A DNA stretch of 64,000 nt. Origin: RYN-133 sp036497285. GTDB lineage: Bacteria > Actinomycetota > Actinomycetes > Mycobacteriales > Jatrophihabitantaceae. A program made the translations under genes and the position numbers. Below the pieces are notes generated by a model that did not search any database, was not told where the DNA came from, and was given only the letters and a program-made list of their open reading frames with translations. This document shows, piece by piece, positions 24,073-32,653 of the stretch (its first letter is position 1; each line of letters begins with the position of its first letter). The DNA is taken from contig DASXJR010000076.1 of NCBI GenBank assembly GCA_036497285.1, positions 1 through 64,000 on the forward strand, read 5' to 3'.

Positions 24073-25305
24073 TCAGCCCGACTCGAAGGCGGGACTGCGC
24101 TCCCGCTCGCGCTGCCTCTGCCGCAGCTTGATCGATGCAAGCCGGTTCGGCAGCTTCTGGACGGCCGCCGCCACGACGATCGTCAACAACACGTACGCGG
24201 CCGTCAGCGGGCCGAGCCGCGAGTCCACCCCGGCCCCGACCGCGAGGGCGGCGATGACCACGGAGAACTCGCCGCGCGGGATCAGTTCCAACCCGGCACG
24301 CCAGCGGCCACGACGCTTCACCAGCGAGCGCCGCGCCGCAACGTAGCCGGTGACGAACTTCGTCCCGGCCGTCACCACGGTGAGGCCGACCGCAAGCGGC
24401 AGTACGGGCAGCAACGTGCCGGCGCTGGTCGACAACCCGAACGTCACGAAGAACACGGCCGCGAACAGGTCGCGCAACGGAGCCAGCAGCTCGGCGGCGT
24501 TCTCGGCCACCGTGCCCGAGACCGCGATGCCGACCAGGAACGCGCCGACCGCGGCCGACACCTTCAGCTGATCGGCGATGCCCGCGACGAGCAATGTGAG
24601 ACCGAGCACGCCGAGCAGCAGCGACTCGCGGTCCTCGGTCCCGACCAGCCGGGTGACATGCACGCCGAACCGCGTCGCCAGCACGATCACGGCGCTCACC
24701 GTGACCACGCCGACAGAGACCGCGATCAGGACGCTGCCGGCGCCGCCACCGGCGAGCAGTGCCGTGAGCAGCGGCAGGTACAGCGCCATCATCAGGTCCT
24801 CGATCACGAGCACGCCGAGAACGGCCGGGGTCTCGCGGTTACCCAACCGGCCCAGATCGCCCAGCATCTTCGCGATGACGCCGGACGACGACACCCATGT
24901 CACACCGCCGAGAGTCACCGCGGCGAGCGGCCCCCATCCGGCGATCAGCGCGAGCGCGGCGCCAGGCACCGCATTGAGCAGGCCGTCCAGCAGCCCGATC
25001 GGCGCCTGGGTGCGCAGGCTCTGTTTCAGCTCGTCCGCGGAGTACTCCAGGCCGAGCATCACGAGCAGCAGCACGACCCCGATGTCGGCGCTGACCTTCA
25101 GGAAGTCCTGGCTCGCGGACAGCGACAGCAGCCCCCCTTGCCCGAAGCACAGCCCGGCGACGAGATAGAGCGGGACGACCGGGATGTGCAGCCAGCGCGC
25201 GACGCGACCGAGAATTCCCAATGCGAACAGGATGGCGCCCAGTTCGATCAGCAGGGTCGCAATGTGCGAGCCACCGTGGTCTGCGGACGCGAGCACAGCG
25301 ATCAA
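24073..25305 (-). CDS. CPA2-type cation:proton antiporter (KefB-like)
   Basis: Membrane antiporter of 410 aa with about 12 helices, exchanging K+ or Na+ for protons. Features of the family include VVPLYLVAGLCFG, VMLGLEYSADELKQ, the acidic VLVIEDLMMALYLP and GELIPRGEFSVVIAAL-like late helix. It ends in a basic cytoplasmic tail with no TrkA domain of its own. The TTG start at 25305 overlaps the stop of the separate regulatory subunit by 4 nt, so the two proteins form one complex. Confidence 0.88.
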   Translation of the reverse strand: MIAVLASADHGGSHIATLLIELGAILFALGILGRVARWLHIPVVPLYLVAGLCFGQGGLLSLSASQDFLKVSADIGVVLLLVMLGLEYSADELKQSLRTQAPIGLLDGLLNAVPGAALALIAGWGPLAAVTLGGVTWVSSSGVIAKMLGDLGRLGNRETPAVLGVLVIEDLMMALYLPLLTALLAGGGAGSVLIAVSVGVVTVSAVIVLATRFGVHVTRLVGTEDRESLLLGVLGLTLLVAGIADQLKVSAAVGAFLVGIAVSGTVAENAAELLAPLRDLFAAVFFVTFGLSTSAGTLLPVLPLAVGLTVVTAGTKFVTGYVAARRSLVKRRGRWRAGLELIPRGEFSVVIAALAVGAGVDSRLGPLTAAYVLLTIVVAAAVQKLPNRLASIKLRQRQRERERSPAFESG

Positions 25306-25805
25306 CCGGTCCCGGGCGGCCCGGCGCCCTCGAGGATCCGGGCCACCTGGTCGAGGCCGGCGCGGGTGCCGACGGTGACGACGAGATCCCCCGCCTCGAG
25401 CCGGAAGTCAGGGCCGGGCGAGGCGTGCGTGGCGCCATTGCGCAGCACCGCGACGATCGACGCGCCGGTGCGGGTGCGGGCTTGGGTGGCGCCGAGCGGA
25501 CGTCCGGCGTGCGGCGAAGTCGCAGGAATCGGCAACTGCTCGGTGATCACCTCGTCGGCGCTGCGTTGCAGATCCGCGAGCCGGGCGACCAGGTGCGGGG
25601 CGCCGAGCAGTTCGGCGATAACGTCGGCTTCCCGCTCGTCGAGCATGATCGTCTCGGCTGCGCCGTCGCCGTCCTCGTCGTAGATGACGATGTCGCGGTG
25701 GCCGTTGCGGCGCGTGACGATGCCGATCCGGCGCCCGTCGTGCAGTTCGAGTTCCTGGCACACGCCGATCCCCGGCAGGACCCGGCTCTCGATCGTCATC
25801 CCCAT
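25302..25805 (-). CDS. Cation:proton antiporter regulatory subunit (TrkA-C domain)
   Basis: Soluble regulator of 167 aa. The N-terminal 70 residues (VCQELELHDGRRIGIVTRRNGHRDIVIYD region) resemble the KhtS/YhaT-type sensor domain; the C-terminal ~75 residues are a TrkA-C domain (ATQARTRTGASIVAVLRNG, FRLEAGDLVVTVGTRAGLDQV). ATG 25805. It is the upstream gene of a two-gene unit with the antiporter. Proteins of this type gate the antiporter in response to pH or nucleotides such as cyclic-di-AMP. Confidence 0.88.
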   Translation of the reverse strand: MGMTIESRVLPGIGVCQELELHDGRRIGIVTRRNGHRDIVIYDEDGDGAAETIMLDEREADVIAELLGAPHLVARLADLQRSADEVITEQLPIPATSPHAGRPLGATQARTRTGASIVAVLRNGATHASPGPDFRLEAGDLVVTVGTRAGLDQVARILEGAGPPGTG

Positions 25806-25835
25806 CGCGTCACCCTACCGATGCAGCTTAAGAAC

Positions 25836-25909
25836 CGATGAGTGGCGCGTTCCGGCGGTCAGTGGCGCGAAATATCGCGCCACTCAAGCGGATATCGCGC
25901 CACTCATCG
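25836..25909. repeat. Nested four-arm palindromic repeat, variant C
   Basis: 74 bp with the same plan as the 22380 and 47890 repeats but a different arm. Outer arms CGATGAGTGGCGCG (25836-25849) and CGCGCCACTCATCG (25896-25909) pair perfectly over 14 bp. Inner arms AGTGGCGCGA (25861-25870) and TCGCGCCACT (25875-25884) form a 10-bp hairpin with loop AATA. Spacers outside the inner hairpin are similar on both sides. It lies between two minus-strand genes. Confidence 0.88.
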
Positions 25910-25930
25910 CACGGGGGCGGGCAGAACCCG

Positions 25931-27628
25931 TCAGAAGTCTTCTTCGCGGTATTCGCCGTCGACGCGGGTTCCGGCGTGCTCCTGCTCGGCCGTACGCAGT
26001 TCCACCCGGCGGATCTTCCCACTGATCGTTTTGGGCAGGTCGGCGAACTGCAGGCGACGAATCCGCTTGTACGGCGCCAGATTCTCGCGGCAGTGGCGAA
26101 GGATGTCGCCCGCGAGCTCCTTGGACGGTCCTCGACCGGCAACCAGGACGACGCAGGCCTTGGGAACTGCGAGCCGGACCTCGTCGGGCGCAGGGACGAC
26201 CGCCGCCTCAGCGACCGCGGGATGCTCGATGAGCACGCTCTCGAGTTCGAACGGCGAGATGCGGTAGTCGCTGGACTTGAACACGTCGTCGGTGCGCCCG
26301 ACGTAGGTGATGTAGCCAGCGTCGTCGATCGTCGCGACATCCCCGGTGTGGTACCGCCCGCCGGCGAAGGCGACCTCGTTGCGTTCGTGGTCGAGATGCT
26401 CGCCGCTGGACCGGTAGCCGACCATGAGTCCGACGGGACGGTCCGGGGTCAGGTCCACGCAGATCTCGCCCTCCGCGGCGGGTTCGCCGCTGACCGGGTC
26501 GACGAGGGTGATCGAGAAGCCCGGCATCGGTCTACCCATCGAGCCGAGCTCGAGTTCTTGCCCGGGCGAGTTGCCGACCTGCAACGAGGTCTCGGTCTGG
26601 CCGAAGCCGTCACGGACGGTGAGACCCCAGGCCCGCTGCACGGCCTCGATCACCTCGGGGTTGAGTGGCTCGCCGGCACCGACGACCTCGCGCAACGAGA
26701 GGCTGTCGCGCCACGCGGCGAGGTCGTGCTGGACGAGCATGCGCCACACCGTCGGCGGGGCGCAGAACGTCGTCACCTTCGCGTCACGCAACACGTCGAG
26801 CATCGCCTTGGCGTCGAAGCGGTCGTAGTTGAACACGCAGATCGTCGCGCCGGCGATCCAGGGTGCGAACACGCACGACCACGCGTGCTTGGCCCACCCG
26901 GGGCTCGACACGTTCAGATGTACATCGCCTTCCTGCAGCCCGATCCAGTACATCGTCGACAGATGCCCGATCGGGTAACTCGTGTGCGTGTGCTCGACGA
27001 GCTTGGGCAGGGCGGTGGTGCCCGAGGTGAAGTAGAGCAGCAGCGGCTCGTCGGCCCGGGTCTGCTGGTCGATCCCGAAGTCCAGCAGGCTGGTTTCGGA
27101 TTCCGAGTAGCGCAACCAACCCCGAACCGGCTCGCCGACCGCGATCCGCAGGTACGACCCGTGCACGTCAGCGAACCGCGGTGTGATCTCCGAGCGTGCG
27201 ATCACGGCACCGACGTGACCACGATGGATCCGATCGCGCAGGTCGGCCGGCGCGAGCAACGTCGTCGCCGGGATCAAGATGGCGCCGAGCTTCATCGCCG
27301 CGAGCGTCGTCTCCCACAGCTCGATCTGATTGCCCAACAGCACGAGCACCCGCATGCCCCGCGCGATGCCCTCGCCGCGCAACCACGCGGCAAGCTGATC
27401 GGATCGCGCAGCCAGGTCGGCGAAGGAGTAGCTCGCGTGCGAGCCGTCGGCCTCGATGATCCGCAGCGCCGCCCGGTCCGGCTGTTCGGCGGCGAGCACC
27501 CCGTCGAACCAGTCGGTCGCGAAGTTGAAGTGCTCGGGCCGCGGCCAGCGGAAGCCCGCACGCGCGGTGTCGTAGTCGGTGCGGTGGGCCTGCAGAAAAT
27601 CGCGCGCGTCGCGAAACTCGTTGCTCAC
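25931..27628 (-). CDS. AMP-dependent acyl-CoA synthetase
   Basis: ANL-family ligase of 565 aa that activates a carboxylic acid through an acyl-adenylate. The P-loop LLYFTSGTTALPKLVEHTH (near residue 200), the core motif YHTGDVATIDDAGYITYVGRTDD (near 415) and the catalytic lysine region KTISGKIRRVELR near the end are all present. It resembles acetyl/medium-chain (MACS) enzymes. GTG 27628 overlaps the hydrolase stop by 4 nt. The open frame continues upstream antisense to nothing useful and is not part of the protein. Acid substrate not determined. Confidence 0.88.
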   Translation of the reverse strand: MSNEFRDARDFLQAHRTDYDTARAGFRWPRPEHFNFATDWFDGVLAAEQPDRAALRIIEADGSHASYSFADLAARSDQLAAWLRGEGIARGMRVLVLLGNQIELWETTLAAMKLGAILIPATTLLAPADLRDRIHRGHVGAVIARSEITPRFADVHGSYLRIAVGEPVRGWLRYSESETSLLDFGIDQQTRADEPLLLYFTSGTTALPKLVEHTHTSYPIGHLSTMYWIGLQEGDVHLNVSSPGWAKHAWSCVFAPWIAGATICVFNYDRFDAKAMLDVLRDAKVTTFCAPPTVWRMLVQHDLAAWRDSLSLREVVGAGEPLNPEVIEAVQRAWGLTVRDGFGQTETSLQVGNSPGQELELGSMGRPMPGFSITLVDPVSGEPAAEGEICVDLTPDRPVGLMVGYRSSGEHLDHERNEVAFAGGRYHTGDVATIDDAGYITYVGRTDDVFKSSDYRISPFELESVLIEHPAVAEAAVVPAPDEVRLAVPKACVVLVAGRGPSKELAGDILRHCRENLAPYKRIRRLQFADLPKTISGKIRRVELRTAEQEHAGTRVDGEYREEDF

Positions 27629-28236
27629 TCCGCGACACTCGCACGCGTGAGCGTGGTTGTCACGAACCGGACGACGAGGTCCGCGACCCGGCCGGTGTCC
27701 TTGCGCAGGTTGTGGTCGGCACCCTCGATCACCTCGACGGTGCGGCCCTGGCCGGGCGGCGGCATCCCGAACGGGTCGCGGTCGCCCTGGACCACGAGCA
27801 CCGGACACGAGGCGGCCTCGAGCTCGCCCAGCCGGCTGTTCTCGGGCTTGCCCGGTGGATGCAGCGGATAGGCCAACGCCACGACACCCGCAGCGCCCAA
27901 CTCGTGCGCGGTACGGCACGCGACCCGGGCTCCGTTCGAGCGACCGCCGGTGAACAGAGGCAGCGGACCCAGCCCGCGCCGCTTCCGTAGCGCGGCGATC
28001 ATCGCCAGCCAGGCGGCGTCCTGCGGCCCGGGCGCCGGCGGGGTACGCCGTCCCGCGACCCGGAACGGTTGGGTCACCAGCGCGACCGCGATACCGGCCC
28101 CGAGCAACCCGTCGCGCACGGCGAGCACATCCTTCGTGGACACGGCACCGCCGGCCCCGTGGGTCAGGGCCACGAGGCCGGCGGGGGTCTTGGGTCGATC
28201 GAGATCAACCCAACCGTCAGCGATCTCCAGACGCAC
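27625..28236 (-). CDS. Alpha/beta hydrolase (dienelactone-hydrolase/Tex30-like)
   Basis: Cytosolic alpha/beta hydrolase, 203 aa. LVALTHGAGG forms the oxyanion region, GGRSNGARVACR holds the nucleophile serine (near residue 100), GDRDPFG holds the acid and ADHNLRK the histidine, so the triad is complete. GTG 28236 start. Coupled to the acyl-CoA synthetase; a thioesterase or esterase acting on the same acyl chain is possible but only inferred. Confidence 0.84.
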   Translation of the reverse strand: MRLEIADGWVDLDRPKTPAGLVALTHGAGGAVSTKDVLAVRDGLLGAGIAVALVTQPFRVAGRRTPPAPGPQDAAWLAMIAALRKRRGLGPLPLFTGGRSNGARVACRTAHELGAAGVVALAYPLHPPGKPENSRLGELEAASCPVLVVQGDRDPFGMPPPGQGRTVEVIEGADHNLRKDTGRVADLVVRFVTTTLTRASVAE

Positions 28237-28302
28237 GCACCGACATTAGCCAGTCACCCCACGAATCGCCTGGAAAGCGTTGCGATTCCGCGAGGACCCC
28301 GA

Positions 28303-31300
28303 CTAACCAGTCGTCAGTGTGAAGACGTGCATGCTTGCGCCGGAGTTCACGTCGTCGGTCACGTTCGGCAGGGTCACCGACTTGACCGTCTTGCTCGAAT
28401 TCAGCGGGATCTCGGCAGCGAACACGTACATCGTGATCGACTGCGACGATCCGTCGCGGGCGTTCCGGTACGGCATCGTCGCCGCGACGACGTTCCCGCC
28501 GGACGGGCTCTGCGCCCAGTCGGTGAACGTCAACTGCGCCGTCGACGTCGTGCCGTCGGTGTAGGTGATCGTCACCGGGCCCTGGGTCGTGCCGTTGCCG
28601 GATCCGCCGAGCAGGCCGAGCTTGCCGGCCCCGGACGCGCCGTTGACCAGGATCGTCTGCCCCGATGCCAGGATGTTGTCGGCATCGCAGCCGGTCGCGT
28701 TCGGCCAGGTGTACTTCAGCCCGTCCACGGTCACTGTGGCACCCGGCGTGAACCCGTCGTCGGCCAACGTCTTCGCGGAGTAGCTGTAACCCAGACCGTC
28801 GAAGTTGCCACAGCCCTGGTTGCCGTCCGTCGTGTACGCGACGTTGTCGTAGTAGTCGGCCTGGTTGGCGGTCGGCGCCATGCCGAGCGCTGCCGTGTCC
28901 GACGTCTGACCCGAGTCGGTCACGACCGACACCATCGCCGTCGACCCCGGGAACACGTGGTAGCCGTTGGACGGCGTCGGCACCGTGAAGGTGATCGACG
29001 TGTCGCTCCAGCTGTCGACCTTGAAGGCCGCCACGTTGCCCGGCGCACCCCAGGACACGCCCCCGTCCATGAAGTGGACGTAGCCGCTGCCCTGGGTGGC
29101 GCCGAAACCGGTGCCGTTGATGGTGACGACGTCGCCGGCGTTGGCGCTGTCGGGCTGCACCGACGTGATCACGGGACCGGTCTGCGCCGCGGTGGACGTC
29201 CCGATCGAGAACACGTGGAGCTGACCCTGCGTGGCACCGTTGGGCAGCGTCACCGACTTGAGCGACCTGTTCGCGTCGACAGGTAGGACGGCGCTGAACA
29301 GGTGTGTGTCGACGCTGTCCCGGCCACCGGTGCAGTGGTCGCAATTGCGGTAGGTGGTGGTCACCGCGTTCACGTTCCCGTACGAGGGTTTGCCGGATCC
29401 GCCGTTGAGCGTCCAGTCGGACAACCCCAGCCAGTACCGCAACGTGCTGCCGTCGGCGTAGGTGAGGGTGGTCAGGCCTTGGCTCGGGCCGTTGGTCGCC
29501 GACCCCAGGAAGCCGAGCTGCTGGGTGCCGGACGGCGCGTTCACCGTCACCTGTTGGCCCTGCGCGATCGCGTTGTCCGGCTGACCTGGCTGCGACGGCG
29601 GCCAGGTGTAGGTGATGTCGCCGGCCGTCACCGTGCCGTCAACGTGCACACCCTGGGCAGCAAGCGCCTCGGCGGAGTAGCTCCACCCGCCACCGTCGAA
29701 ATTGGCGGCGTTGACGTTGCTGTCATCCGACACGCCCTTGTTGTTGAAGGCGCGCAGCAGGCTTCCCGGGTCGGCGACGAGCACCGTGAGCGTGATACTC
29801 GGCAGCGTCTGCCCGTCGGCAGTTTTCAGCGAGATCGGCACGCTGTAGAACGTCTGTTTCGTGTTCGTGCCCGCCGAGACGGTCAAGGACACCGTCCCGC
29901 GTCCGGACGGAGCCATGTGCACCGTCGAGTTCTGCGGCGACACGGTGATCCCGTTCGGCGCCGACGCGGTGGCGATGACGTTCTGCACCGAATCAGTCGC
30001 GTTCTGCGCGCCGAGCGTCACGGTGCTGCTGCCGCCCGGCGCGACCTCGAGCTGCGTATCGGAGACGTACCCGACTGCAGGCTCGGTGCCGGCACCGTAG
30101 GACGGCGGCGTGGCGTCCGGGCTGGTCCCCCATGTCGACGGCTTGCTCCCGAGCGTCCAGTCCAACGTGGAACCTGCGGCAAGGGTCGAGAACGGCACGT
30201 ACAGCTTGTCGTACGGGTGTCCGTTCAGCTTGAGGTTCTGCACGTAGTAGTTGGACGGCGACGCACCCGGCGCGTTGATCGTGATCGCTTTGCCGCTGGG
30301 CAGAGTGATCTTCGCGTTCGGGAACCCGGGGCTGTTGAACACGAGGTTGTCGCTGCCCGAGTTCTCCGGGTACATGCCGAGCATCTCCCAGATGAACGTC
30401 GAGCTGTTCGCACCGAGGTCGTCGTTGTTGTCGAGGCTCGGGCCGGGCTGGTACATCGTGTTTCGGATGTTGTTCACGATCCGCTGCGTCGCTGCAGGAT
30501 CGCGGGCATAGTCCAGCGCGTACTGCTCGCCGAAGCCGAACTCGTTGGTCAACTGGGCGTACATGCCGTAGCCGTTCGGCTGCGACAGGAAGTCCTTCAA
30601 CATCGTGTCGGCCTTCTGCCGCCCGCCGAGCAGGTTGAACAGAGCCGCGTAGTTGTTCGGCACGTTCCACAGGTACTCGTAGGCGTCACCTTCGACGTAG
30701 TGGTCGCTCGTCGTCGGGGTGATGTCTGGGACGAACGTGCCGTCTTCGTTGCGCGGGTTCAGCAGGTTGTTCTGCGGATAGAACGTGTTCTGCCAGTTGT
30801 TCGCCCGCGCCTCGAGCATCGCCGCGTTCTTGGTGTCACCGAGCGCGGTCGCGAAGCGGGACAACGCGAGGTCGGCGCTGTCGTACTCGAGCAGCGAGGA
30901 CACGAACCCGTGCGGGTTGCAGCAGGAGCGGTAGCTCCCGTCCTCGGGCAGATAGCCGTACTTGTCCTCGAGGTTCTGCCCGGGACGTACGTCGTTGGTG
31001 GTGGTGGCCTGCTCGAGCATGTCGGCGAGCGCGGTCTTCGTGTCGAAGTCGTGCGCGCCGAAGGCGTAGTAGTCGGCGATGATCGACTGCATCGGGTCGC
31101 CGACCATCACGTAGTTGTTCTGGTTGTTGTAGCCCCACTGCTGCAGGATCTTGTCCTCGCTGTAGTAGTTGAGCTGCGACTGCGCCTGGTCACTGGCGGC
31201 CTTCGGATCGAGCATCGCCTGCAACTGGGCCAGCGAGTGGAAGGTGTCCCAGCCGGAGTACATGCCGTACTGGTCGTCCTGACCCGCGGGCACCGTGTGT

Positions 31301-32562
31301 GTCTGCATGTCCGCACCCGTGAACTCACCGTTCACGTCGCTGACGATGTTCGGCTCGACGAAGTCCTTGTACAGCAGGCTGTAGAACATCTGCGTACGGT
31401 CGTAGGGGCCGCCGGAGACCTGGATCCGGTTGAGCAGCGTGTTCCACTGCTGCTGGGTCGCCGACTTGATGGTGTCGAAGTTCCAGCCGGGGTTCTCTTG
31501 CTGCCAATCGAGCTTGGCGTTCGCGTCGCTGACGTACGAAAGACCGAGCTTGGCCTGCACCGTCTGGATCTGCGAGGTGTCGAAGGTCAGGTAGACCGCG
31601 TCCGGAGTGCCGTCGCTGCCCTTGATCACCTGCGCGGCGAAGGGCTGGTCGAAGGTGATGTCGAAGTGCGCGGTGTACTCCTGCTTCTGGCCGGAGTTGG
31701 TGCCCTCGCCGCAGAAGTGGCCGCTGGTCTCGGAGCCGCTGATCTCGTTGTTGTTCACGATCGACGCGGTGCTCGGTGCGTACTCGCCGTTCTGGCTGTC
31801 GTGCAACTTGATCAGGAAACCTGCCTGCTTGCCGGCGGGGTAGGTGAACTGCGCCATCGAGCTGTGCGAGGTGGCCGTGAACTGCGAGGTGATCGTGTCG
31901 GGCTGGTTGCTTTGCGCCGAGTAGTAGCCTGCCTGCGCGACCTCGTTGTCGTTGCTGAACTTCGTGGTCACGTCGTTCGGGTTGCCGCTGGGCAGCCCGC
32001 CGGTGATCGGCAGCATCGGGATGTCGCCGCCGGCGCCACAGCCGGGGCCACTGACGTGGGTGAGCGAGTAGCCGGTGATCGATGTGTCGCCGTAGCTGTA
32101 CCCGCCGCCTGCACTGCGGTTCGGGACGGTGTCCGGGCTCCACTGCACCTCGCCCCACGGAGCGATGGCACCGGGGAAGGTGTTGCCGCCCCCGGTCGTC
32201 CAGGTGCGGGTGTCGACGAGCGCGGCCAGGTTGTCGACCGGAGCAGCTACCCGCGCGGTGTTGCGCGCGCCCTTGGGAACCGTCGACTTGGGCACGTGCA
32301 CCGGGCAGTCGACGAGGTGTCCGTTGGTTCCTCGCGTACAGACGACGTCGTTCTGGCGCGCCTTCTTGGCCGCACGCGCGTCGGCGGCTGTGCCCCCAGC
32401 GCTCGGGGCCGCGCTGGGGCCGGCGCTCGGCGTCGCCGTCGGGGTCGTGGTCGGGCTCGTGCTCGGCGCGGCCACGGCGCTCGCCATGCCGGTCACGAGG
32501 AACACGGCCGACGCGAGGGCGGTGAGCACAGCGCTCAGGATCCGGCGGGGGTGAGCGGTCAT
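28303..32562 (-). CDS. Secreted GH92 alpha-mannosidase with C-terminal beta-domains
   Basis: Large exported glycosidase, 1419 aa. A signal peptide (to about residue 32, ...MASAVAAP) is followed by a Thr/Pro-rich linker. The GH92 N-domain starts TGGGNTFPGAIAPWGEVQWSP and has YSLTHVSGPGCGAGGD. The (alpha/alpha)6 domain has the presumed acid in HYVEGDAYEYLW (near residue 620) and NDDLGANSSTFIWEMLGMYP with the base aspartates (near residue 710). After it come a NEW3-like domain (~840-915), then two copies of a beta-domain (FNNKGVSDDSN... and YDNVAYTTDGN..., both with FDG-G-SYSA-LA) separated by an IPT/TIG domain. AAAGGAC precedes ATG 32562, and a LacI-type operator lies just upstream. It should cut alpha-mannan or N-glycan outside the cell. 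Confidence 0.9.
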   Translation of the reverse strand: MTAHPRRILSAVLTALASAVFLVTGMASAVAAPSTSPTTTPTATPSAGPSAAPSAGGTAADARAAKKARQNDVVCTRGTNGHLVDCPVHVPKSTVPKGARNTARVAAPVDNLAALVDTRTWTTGGGNTFPGAIAPWGEVQWSPDTVPNRSAGGGYSYGDTSITGYSLTHVSGPGCGAGGDIPMLPITGGLPSGNPNDVTTKFSNDNEVAQAGYYSAQSNQPDTITSQFTATSHSSMAQFTYPAGKQAGFLIKLHDSQNGEYAPSTASIVNNNEISGSETSGHFCGEGTNSGQKQEYTAHFDITFDQPFAAQVIKGSDGTPDAVYLTFDTSQIQTVQAKLGLSYVSDANAKLDWQQENPGWNFDTIKSATQQQWNTLLNRIQVSGGPYDRTQMFYSLLYKDFVEPNIVSDVNGEFTGADMQTHTVPAGQDDQYGMYSGWDTFHSLAQLQAMLDPKAASDQAQSQLNYYSEDKILQQWGYNNQNNYVMVGDPMQSIIADYYAFGAHDFDTKTALADMLEQATTTNDVRPGQNLEDKYGYLPEDGSYRSCCNPHGFVSSLLEYDSADLALSRFATALGDTKNAAMLEARANNWQNTFYPQNNLLNPRNEDGTFVPDITPTTSDHYVEGDAYEYLWNVPNNYAALFNLLGGRQKADTMLKDFLSQPNGYGMYAQLTNEFGFGEQYALDYARDPAATQRIVNNIRNTMYQPGPSLDNNDDLGANSSTFIWEMLGMYPENSGSDNLVFNSPGFPNAKITLPSGKAITINAPGASPSNYYVQNLKLNGHPYDKLYVPFSTLAAGSTLDWTLGSKPSTWGTSPDATPPSYGAGTEPAVGYVSDTQLEVAPGGSSTVTLGAQNATDSVQNVIATASAPNGITVSPQNSTVHMAPSGRGTVSLTVSAGTNTKQTFYSVPISLKTADGQTLPSITLTVLVADPGSLLRAFNNKGVSDDSNVNAANFDGGGWSYSAEALAAQGVHVDGTVTAGDITYTWPPSQPGQPDNAIAQGQQVTVNAPSGTQQLGFLGSATNGPSQGLTTLTYADGSTLRYWLGLSDWTLNGGSGKPSYGNVNAVTTTYRNCDHCTGGRDSVDTHLFSAVLPVDANRSLKSVTLPNGATQGQLHVFSIGTSTAAQTGPVITSVQPDSANAGDVVTINGTGFGATQGSGYVHFMDGGVSWGAPGNVAAFKVDSWSDTSITFTVPTPSNGYHVFPGSTAMVSVVTDSGQTSDTAALGMAPTANQADYYDNVAYTTDGNQGCGNFDGLGYSYSAKTLADDGFTPGATVTVDGLKYTWPNATGCDADNILASGQTILVNGASGAGKLGLLGGSGNGTTQGPVTITYTDGTTSTAQLTFTDWAQSPSGGNVVAATMPYRNARDGSSQSITMYVFAAEIPLNSSKTVKSVTLPNVTDDVNSGASMHVFTLTTG

Positions 32563-32598
32563 CGAACGTCCTTTCGACGGTCCGGCCTCAGCGGCCTA

Positions 32599-32612
32599 TG
32601 ACAACGATGTCA
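32599..32612. promoter_or_regulatory. LacI-type operator upstream of the GH92 gene
   Basis: TGACAACGATGTCA, 37 nt before the GH92 ATG. Its exact reverse complement occurs at 34244-34257 in front of the ROK gene. Form TGACANCGNTGTCA with central CG is typical of LacI-family operators; the regulator at 34295-35335 is the obvious ligand. Confidence 0.82.
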
Positions 32613-32653
32613 GGTTCGCCGCCGCGAAATGTACTAGTGGACAAAAGGCGCCG

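Noticed and set aside
29302..32601. 1099-codon open frame on the plus strand
   Set aside because: Antisense to the GH92 gene. It is rich in Arg, Val, Gly and His as expected for the complement of a high-GC gene and has no domains.
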